From contig VBJS01000006.1 of the NCBI GenBank assembly GCA_005880055.1, positions 1 to 14,888 of the forward strand: a stretch of DNA of 14,888 bases. The letters are read 5' to 3'. The notes beneath the pieces were generated by a model, which had not been told where the DNA came from, searched no databases, and worked only from the letters and a program-made list of their open reading frames with translations. Of the stretch, positions 9,159-14,888 are shown one piece after another. This DNA comes from Chloroflexota bacterium (lineage in GTDB: Bacteria > Chloroflexota > Dehalococcoidia > SM23-28-2 > RBG-16-64-32). Each line of letters opens with the position of its first letter. The first letter of the stretch is position 1. The translations under genes were made by a program, and so were the position numbers.

Positions 9159-12100
9159 TTAAGTCCTCCCCTTTTTCGATGCCGCTAATGTCTATCCCCA
9201 GCTCCGGCAGCTCCAGAGTCGATGTTTCTGCCAGCGTCACACGTTCTTCCTCTTCGTTAAGCACCTCCACCGCCAGCCCCAGGCTCTGCAGCTCCTTCAC
9301 CAGCACCTTGAAGGATTCCGGCACGCCCGGCTCCTGGATGTCCTCGCCCTTCACAATGGCCTCGTACGTTTTCACGCGTCCTACCACATCGTCTGATTTC
9401 ACGGTGAGCAACTCCTGCAGGATGTGCGCCGCCCCGTAGGCCTCAAGCGCCCATACTTCCATTTCCCCGAAACGCTGCCCACCAAACTGCGCCTTGCCCC
9501 CTAGCGGCTGCTGCGTGATCAGCGAGTACGGCCCCGTGGAGCGGGCGTGGATCTTGTCCTCCACAAGGTGCACCAGCTTTAGCATGTAGATGTAACCAAC
9601 CGTCACCGGCTGGTCGAAGCGATCACCCGTCCGTCCGTCGTAAAGCACCTGCTTTCCGTAAATCGGTGCCGCCACACCGTGGCCCAGCAGAAGCTTCTCC
9701 GCCAGCTGGTCCAGGTCGTGATACGGCTTTCCTTTCACCCGTTTCACGCCGGCTTGCTCCACCAGCGGTTTGATCTGCGGCTGCTCAAGCCACAGCTCCA
9801 GCCCGATGCGGGCGGCTTCGCCCACCCTGGAGTCGTCGAATACGGCCTCGGAGTCGTAGCCCTTGTCTTTCAGCCACTTCGCCAGCTTCGCCGTGTCTAC
9901 CTTCTCGCCGATGCCGTTCGTGTGGCCTTCCCGGCGGCCATTCGTCGGAAGCAGCTGCGGCCGCTCATCCAGAAGGGCCCCCGCCTGCTCGCAGATCCAG
10001 ACCCGGCAGAGCGCGTCCTCAATTGTTCTCGGATTTCCGCCGTCAAACACCGGCGAGACAGCCCGGAATCCCATCCGGCGCGCCGCCCAACCCAAATGCG
10101 TTTCCAGCACCTGGCCAATGTTCATACGGCTGGGCACGCCGATGGGGTTAAGGATGATATCTACCGGGGTCCCGTCCTCCAGGTGCGGCATGTCCTCTAC
10201 CGGCAGGATCCGGGAGATCACGCCCTTGTTGCCGTGGCGCCCCGCCATCTTGTCCCCTTCCGCCACCTTCCGTCTCTGGGCGATCGCGATACGCACCATC
10301 GCCTGCACACCGGCCGCCAGTTCATCTGTGATCTGGGCGTAATGCGGCCACCGGCAGAAGTGGTTCGGCGCACCGTGCTGTGGACGGCCGGCATCGTTGT
10401 CCGGCCGCGCGAAAAAGCGCGTCTCGATCACCTTCCCGCGCTCACCGTGCGGCACCCGCAGCGAGGTGTCTTTTACCTCCCGCGCCTTCTCCCCGAAGAT
10501 TGCTCTCAGGAGCTTCTCCTCAGCCGTCAGCTCCGTCTCGCCCTTCGGCGTGATCTTGCCGACGAGGATGTCGCCGGACTGCACCTCGGCGCCCACGCGC
10601 ACAATCCCGTATTCGTCAAGGTCAACGAGGCTTTCCTCGCCCACATTCGGGATATCACGTGTAATCTCCTCCGGGCCCAGCTTCGTGTCGCGCGCCTCCA
10701 CCTCGTGCTTCTCGACGTGGATAGACGTGAACTTATCGTCCTTAGCTATGGACTCGGAGATGATAATCGCGTCCTCAAAGTTGTAGCCTTCCCAGCTCAT
10801 GAACGCGCAGAGCAATGTCTGCCCTAGCGCGAGCTCTCCGGCATCTGTGGAAGAGCTGTCCGCCAGCGTCTCCCCTTTCGTCACCCGCTGGCCGCGGCGC
10901 ACTACTGCCCTGTGGTTGATGCAGGTGCCCTGGTTGGAGCGGATGAACTTGTTCAGCCGGTAAACCTTCTCCACGCCGTTGTCATAGAGCACTGTAATGC
11001 GCGCCGATTCCGTCTTCTGCTTCCCCGGCGCGTCCGCGTCATCCACCAGCCGCTCGCCCGTCACGCCGGTCACAACGCCGTCTCCTTCGGCAGTTATCAC
11101 CTGGCCGGAGTCCAGCGCTGTTTGCAGCTCCATCCCGGTGCCAATCAGCGGAATTTCCGGCCGCACCAGCGGTACCGCCTGCCGTTGCATGTTCGCGCCC
11201 ATCAGCGCCCGGTTGGCGTCGTCGTGCTCCAGGAACGGGATCAGCGATGCTGCGACCGAAACGATCTGTTTCGGCGAAAGGTCCATGTAGTCCACCTGCT
11301 CCGGCGCCGCGGTCGTGAACGTATCGGTTCGCGCTTCTACGCGCTCCGTCAGGAAATGGCCCTTCTCATCGAGTGGCGAGTTCGCCTGTGCCACAACGTG
11401 CCGCTCCTCCTCGTCCGCCGAAAGGTAGTCCACCTGAGTGGACACGAACGGCCGAATGGCGATCTTGCCATCGGCGGAATCAGCCAACTTCTTTAGCAGC
11501 CCTGCGTCGATCTCCGTTCCGGCCGGCGCAATCGCCTTCCCTTTGCCATCCTTCACTTCCGTCCTCAAGGTCCGCCCGAGCAGCTCAGCCGAACCCTTCG
11601 GAAGCTCGTGGAAGACCTTCCGGTACGGCGTCTCGATAAACCCGTATTCGTTGACCCGCCCGAACGTCGCCAGGCTGCCGATCAGCCCAATGTTCGGCCC
11701 TTCCGGCGTCTCAATCGGGCAGATGCGCCCGTAGTGGCTGAAGTGCACGTCACGGACGTCGAAACCGGCCCGGTCCCGCGAGAGGCCGCCCGGCCCCAAC
11801 GCTGAAAGGCGCCGCTTATGGGTCAACTCCGCGAGCGGGTTCGTCTGGTCCATGAACTGCGAGAGCTGCGAGCCCCCGAAGAACTCCTTGATCGCCGCCA
11901 CTACCGGCCGGATGTTTATCAGCTGGCTCGGCGCCGTCTCCTGCGGGTCCGTTATCGTCATCCGCTCACGGATCACGCGCTCCATGCGCAGGAGGCCGAT
12001 GCGGAACTGATTCTGGATTAGCTCCCCCACTGTGCGGACCCGCCGGTTCCCCAGGTGGTCTATGTCGTCCGATTTGCCGATGCCGTTGTTGAGACGGACA

Positions 12101-13182
12101 ATCTCGCGAACGATCGCCATGAGGTCTTCCGGGACGAGCACCCGCTCCTGCGTGGCCTTCTCCCGGCCGAGCCGCTTGTTCACCTTGTAGCGGCCCACCT
12201 TGCCCAGGTCGTAGCGACGAGGGTTAAAGAACAGGGAATTGATCAACTGCTTGGCGTTCTCAATCGTCGGCGGGTCTCCAGGGCGCAGCCGCCGGTAGAA
12301 CTCCAGGAGCGCCTGTTCCTTGCTCTCCACCCGTTTGCCGTCCGCCCCGGCAGGCTCGCGCTCCAGCGTCGACTTGATGAACTGGTGGTCGGCGTTCCGA
12401 TCCACATCTTCAAACAGCGCCAGGATTCGCTCGTTTGTACCCAGGTGGTGCAACAACTGCTGGCGCAGCTTGTCCGCCTCACGCTCGGTGCGAGCGCCCG
12501 CAATCCTTTCCTGCACCTCGCGGATCGGTGCCTGGCTCGCGTGCTTCGGTAACAATTCCGGCTCGTCGATAGCCCGCAGCAGCGTCGTGATGTTGATCTT
12601 TCGCTTGCGGTCTACCTTCACGGAGACCACGTCCTTGTTGGACGTTTCGAACTCCAGCCAGGCTCCCCGGTTGGGGATCAGCTTCGCGTAGCAAAGGTCC
12701 CGGCCGCTCGTCGCGTCCCGTTCCAACGTCAGGTACACACCCGGCGAGCGGACTAGCTGCGATACCACCACTCGCTCCGCGCCGTTGACGATGAACGTGC
12801 CCTTCTCTGTCATCAGCGGGAAATCTCCCATGAAGATCTCCTGCTCCTTGATCTCTGCTGTCTCTTTGACCAATAGCTCAACGTTCACCTTCAACGGGGC
12901 GGCGAACGTAGCGTCCCTCTCCCGGCATTCGTCCTGCGGGTACTTCGGCTCGCCGAAGCTGTAGTCCCGAAAGCGCATCTCCAGCCGGTTCCCCGTGAAG
13001 TCAGAGATCGGCGAGATCTCGTCGAACAGCTCCCGCAGGCCTTCTTGCTTGAAAATTTCGTAGGAGTCCAGTTGGATCTGGACCATGTGCGGCAGCTTCT
13101 CCACGTCCGGAATGCGCGAATAGTCCTTGACAATAGCAGGGACCCTGAACTTCTCCTGGACTACATCACGGGGGACAACCAT
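9142..13182 (-). CDS. rpoB: DNA-directed RNA polymerase subunit beta
   Basis: The second large catalytic subunit of RNA polymerase, 1346 residues and intact. The rifampicin-binding cluster is at about 438-465: Gln442, Asp445, His455 and Ser460 match E. coli Gln513, Asp516, His526 and Ser531, so no classical resistance change is seen. HYGRICPIETPEGPNIGL (483-500), EGDKMAGRHGNKG (active-site face) and the C-terminal GGKAQFGGQRFGEMEVWALEAYGA are universal RpoB signatures. The ATG is preceded by AAGGAGAGG six bases away. It leads the operon with rpoC. No rplJ or rplL precedes it: upstream is an intergenic space and a divergent sensor gene, so rpoBC has its own promoter here. The assignment is certain. 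Confidence 0.99.
9164..9169 (-). promoter_or_regulatory. Ribosome binding site that fixes the TTG start of rpoC
   Basis: GGAGGA on the minus strand lies inside the last codons of rpoB, five bases before the TTG at 9158-9156. It supports the TTG start and coupling of rpoC translation to rpoB. Confidence 0.75.
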
Positions 13183-13188
13183 GCAGAA

Positions 13189-13203
13189 CCTCTCCTTAAG
13201 AGG
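13189..13203 (-). promoter_or_regulatory. rpoB ribosome binding site within a small hairpin
   Basis: The minus strand carries AAGGAGAGG (13197-13189), a strong ribosome binding site six bases before the rpoB ATG. Its 3' part, AGAGG, can pair with CCTCT (13203-13199) across a five-base loop. A five-pair stem is marginal, so masking of the site is possible but unproven. Confidence 0.6.
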
Positions 13204-13300
13204 CTAGAAACACCTCAACTAATAGAAACAGCGCCTAGCGGCAAAGTCAGTTAGACAGGGAAACAAAAAAATTGGGGGACCAAACAGCCATCCAGCGCAT

Positions 13301-13329
13301 AACTTAGCAGAAGCAAAGGCAACTGTCAA
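13301..13329 (-). promoter_or_regulatory. Probable rpoB-rpoC promoter
   Basis: A perfect -35 TTGACA (13329-13324) is followed after exactly 17 bases by TAAGTT (13306-13301), a moderate -10. Transcription would start near 13294, giving a leader of about 110 bases. The stretch 13183-13330 is clearly more AT-rich than its surroundings, as expected for a promoter region. Confidence 0.65.
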
Positions 13330-13576
13330 CAATTACCACGAACAACCCGGCATCACAGATACGCCCCCGCGACCACCGCGGATCCTCGGACCGCGCTGCT
13401 GGCGCGGTGCAGGTTCAAGCGGAGGCCGCTTCTGGCGCGCTCCATACCTCATTTTTTTCGCGCCTCCTCCGGTTGGCGCCGGCAGCGCCCCTATGGGCGC
13501 TTTTTCCGTAATCCGGTAACACCCAAATCCGAGAGCGCGTCTCCCATATAGGCCGTAAACGGCCTGGTAACTCCAC
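13330..13576. other. Intergenic region with tandem GC-rich stem-loops between rpoB and the sensor gene
   Basis: No credible gene. Three perfect stem-loops follow one another: CCGCG/CGCGG (13367-13381), ACCGCGC/GCGCGGT (13390-13408) and AAGCGG/CCGCTT (13417-13431). Next come a T-run (13452-13458) and the plus-strand terminator listed separately. A further hairpin, GGCCG/CGGCC (13551-13564), ends 12 bases before the sensor start. TATA-rich bases at 13545-13550 could be a -10 for the sensor gene, but I find no matching -35. Minus-strand open frames crossing this region look spurious. Confidence 0.5.
13484..13505 (+). terminator. Plus-strand intrinsic terminator upstream of the sensor gene
   Basis: AGCGCCC (13484-13490) pairs perfectly with GGGCGCT (13495-13501) around the loop CTAT. 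With the last stem base this gives five T (13501-13505). It points along the plus strand, 71 bases before the sensor start. No plus-strand gene precedes it, so it either ends an untranslated RNA, attenuates the sensor transcript, or protects it from read-through. Confidence 0.65.
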
Positions 13577-14888
13577 ATGCCAATCCGCAATTCGAAACAG
13601 CCGCTCCACAGTGGCCTGAAAGCGTCCGCTGATGCGCCGGACCCCTTGAGGGAAGTACGCTCCCTCAAGCGCTGGGTCCGCATCGGCGTCTATTGCGCCA
13701 TTTTCGGCTCCGAGCCGCTGTACATCTTCGTCCTCCACATGTCGGCGACCCAGGTCGTCACGGGGCTCGTTATAGGCCTCATCATTGCCTTTACCGCCAT
13801 TGAGGGCGCTTTCGCCCAGATGTTCAAGCTGCGCAAACGGAGCGCTTACCCGAACGTGATCCTCGTTCGCCTGGGCGGCGCTCCCGGCGTGGGCGACGCA
13901 GCCGCCAACGGGCTGGCCACAGTTCAGCAACTGCTTCGGGTGGAAGTGGGATTTGTGGCCCTCCGAAACGGCGAGGGAGAGATCTCATTGGTCGCCGCCG
14001 CCGGCATTGAATCTGAGGCCGGACAATTGCTCCTCGGCGATCAAGCGGAGACCATCGCCGAGGTGATGGCCACCCTTCAACCTTGCGTCAAAGCACTCGG
14101 CGCCCAGGAGTTCAGCTCCAAACTCCTTTCTCCGGTATTGCTGAGGCCGCATCGCTTAGTCCTGGTACCCATCGTCTCGCTCAAGCACAGCATTGGGGCC
14201 ATTGGGCTCGTGGCTCGGAACGGCCGCGGGGACCTCAAGGATACACAGTTGCTGCAGGCCATTGGAGTCGCGCTCGGGCTCTCCCTTGAGAACCTCGGAC
14301 AGACTCAGGAGCTGCAGGGCGCCCTTTCCCTACTCAGCGCCACGCTGGATTCCACCACGGACGGCATCCTCGTGGTGGATAGAGATGGCAAGATACAGAG
14401 CTTCAATGAAAAGTTCATGCAGATGTGGCGGATCCCGAGGCAGATACTGGAGGCTCGCAACGACGACGACGCTCTTGCATACGTCCTCGATCAGTTGCAA
14501 CAGCCAGAGGCCTTCCTGAAGAAGGTGCGGGAGCTATACATGAGCCCGGAGGCGGAGAGCTATGATCTCCTCCTCTTCAAAGACGGCCGCGTTGTGGAAC
14601 GCTTCTCGAAGCCTCAGCGGGTCGCTGGCAAGATCGCCGGCCGCGTTTGGAGTTTCCGCGATATTACTGAACGTCGCGCTGCCGAGGCGGCGCTGGAGTC
14701 CAGCGAGAGGCGTTTTCGCACGATGATTGAGAACAGCTCTGACGGCATCGCCCTCGTCGCCAGCGACGGTATCGTCTCCTACGCGGGCCCTTCCACGGAG
14801 CGCATCCTCGGCTACACGGCCGAGCAGATGAAGGGGATGAACGCCTTCGATTTGATGCACCCAGATGACTTCGGGCGCCTTGCCGAAT
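13577..14888 (+). CDS. Membrane-anchored GAF-PAS-PAS sensor protein, probably a histidine kinase (cut by window edge)
   Basis: A signal-sensing protein with 437 residues visible and an open 3' end. Two hydrophobic segments (about 34-54 and 59-80) with a very short loop anchor it in the membrane. A GAF domain follows at about 105-240, then a PAS domain at about 250-365 ending in the typical FRDITERRAAEAAL linker, then a second PAS from about 376 (ERRFRTMIENSSDGI, HPDDFGRL). The output domain lies outside the window. A histidine kinase is most likely, but a diguanylate cyclase or similar is equally possible from what is visible. The ATG is the first start after an in-frame stop at 13568-13570. 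No good ribosome binding site precedes it, and a small hairpin lies 12 bases upstream. The gene is divergent from rpoB, so linkage may be coincidental. The domain calls are firm; the sensed signal is unknown. Confidence 0.88.
   Translation, partial: MPIRNSKQPLHSGLKASADAPDPLREVRSLKRWVRIGVYCAIFGSEPLYIFVLHMSATQVVTGLVIGLIIAFTAIEGAFAQMFKLRKRSAYPNVILVRLGGAPGVGDAAANGLATVQQLLRVEVGFVALRNGEGEISLVAAAGIESEAGQLLLGDQAETIAEVMATLQPCVKALGAQEFSSKLLSPVLLRPHRLVLVPIVSLKHSIGAIGLVARNGRGDLKDTQLLQAIGVALGLSLENLGQTQELQGALSLLSATLDSTTDGILVVDRDGKIQSFNEKFMQMWRIPRQILEARNDDDALAYVLDQLQQPEAFLKKVRELYMSPEAESYDLLLFKDGRVVERFSKPQRVAGKIAGRVWSFRDITERRAAEAALESSERRFRTMIENSSDGIALVASDGIVSYAGPSTERILGYTAEQMKGMNAFDLMHPDDFGRLAE

Noticed and set aside
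9679..10827. Long plus-strand open frame opposite rpoB
   Set aside because: Same reason: antisense to conserved rpoB sequence, no domain, no ribosome binding site and composition typical of a shadow frame.
13390..13432. tRNA-like GGTTCAAGC near GC-rich stems
   Set aside because: It recalls a T-loop, but no acceptor stem, D-arm or anticodon arm with correct spacing can be built on either strand.
13333..13930. Minus-strand open frames across the rpoB-sensor intergenic region
   Set aside because: They overlap the start of the well-supported plus-strand sensor gene and have no family features.

Overview
This high-GC window reads as bacterial chromosome. I would place it in Chloroflexota, Dehalococcoidia-like, with moderate confidence. 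The reasons are a stand-alone rpoB-rpoC operon with no rplJ/rplL ahead of rpoB, an RpoC of about 1509 residues with a long charged helical insertion near its N-terminus, and a full-length MEP-pathway IspD with an IspF that continues off the window. A marker-gene tree would settle the taxonomy. All genes except the last are on the minus strand.

Region 1 (1-2032, minus strand, read right to left). A possible promoter leads into a clear cyclic-di-AMP (ydaO/yuaA type) riboswitch and then an intrinsic terminator 11 bases before the start of a DedA/VTT-family membrane protein. Downstream on the same strand lie ispD and ispF (isoprenoid precursor synthesis, MEP pathway), with ispF cut by the window edge. 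I see no terminator between the membrane protein and ispD, so the riboswitch may control all three. Classical DedA-superfamily members include undecaprenyl-phosphate translocases, and the MEP pathway supplies the isoprene units of that carrier. A c-di-AMP-controlled envelope-lipid unit is therefore an attractive hypothesis, and it is the most interesting signal here.

Region 2 (2033-2486) has no credible gene. It holds a dispersed-repeat-like motif, a G-quadruplex motif and a perfect palindrome.

Region 3 (2487-4578). A promoter-led pair: a glutamate/leucine-type dehydrogenase (gdhA-like) followed by a secreted alpha/beta hydrolase. The hydrolase's best start, judged by ribosome binding site and signal peptide, is a CTG codon just after the gdhA stop.

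Region 4 (4581-13329). The rpoB-rpoC operon encodes the two large RNA polymerase subunits. It has a recognisable promoter and leader, a 17-base rpoB/rpoC overlap, and a strong terminator after rpoC.

Region 5 (13183-14888). The space upstream of rpoB holds several GC-rich stem-loops and a plus-strand intrinsic terminator with no obvious gene ahead of it. It is followed by a divergent plus-strand gene for a membrane-anchored GAF-PAS-PAS sensor protein that runs off the window.
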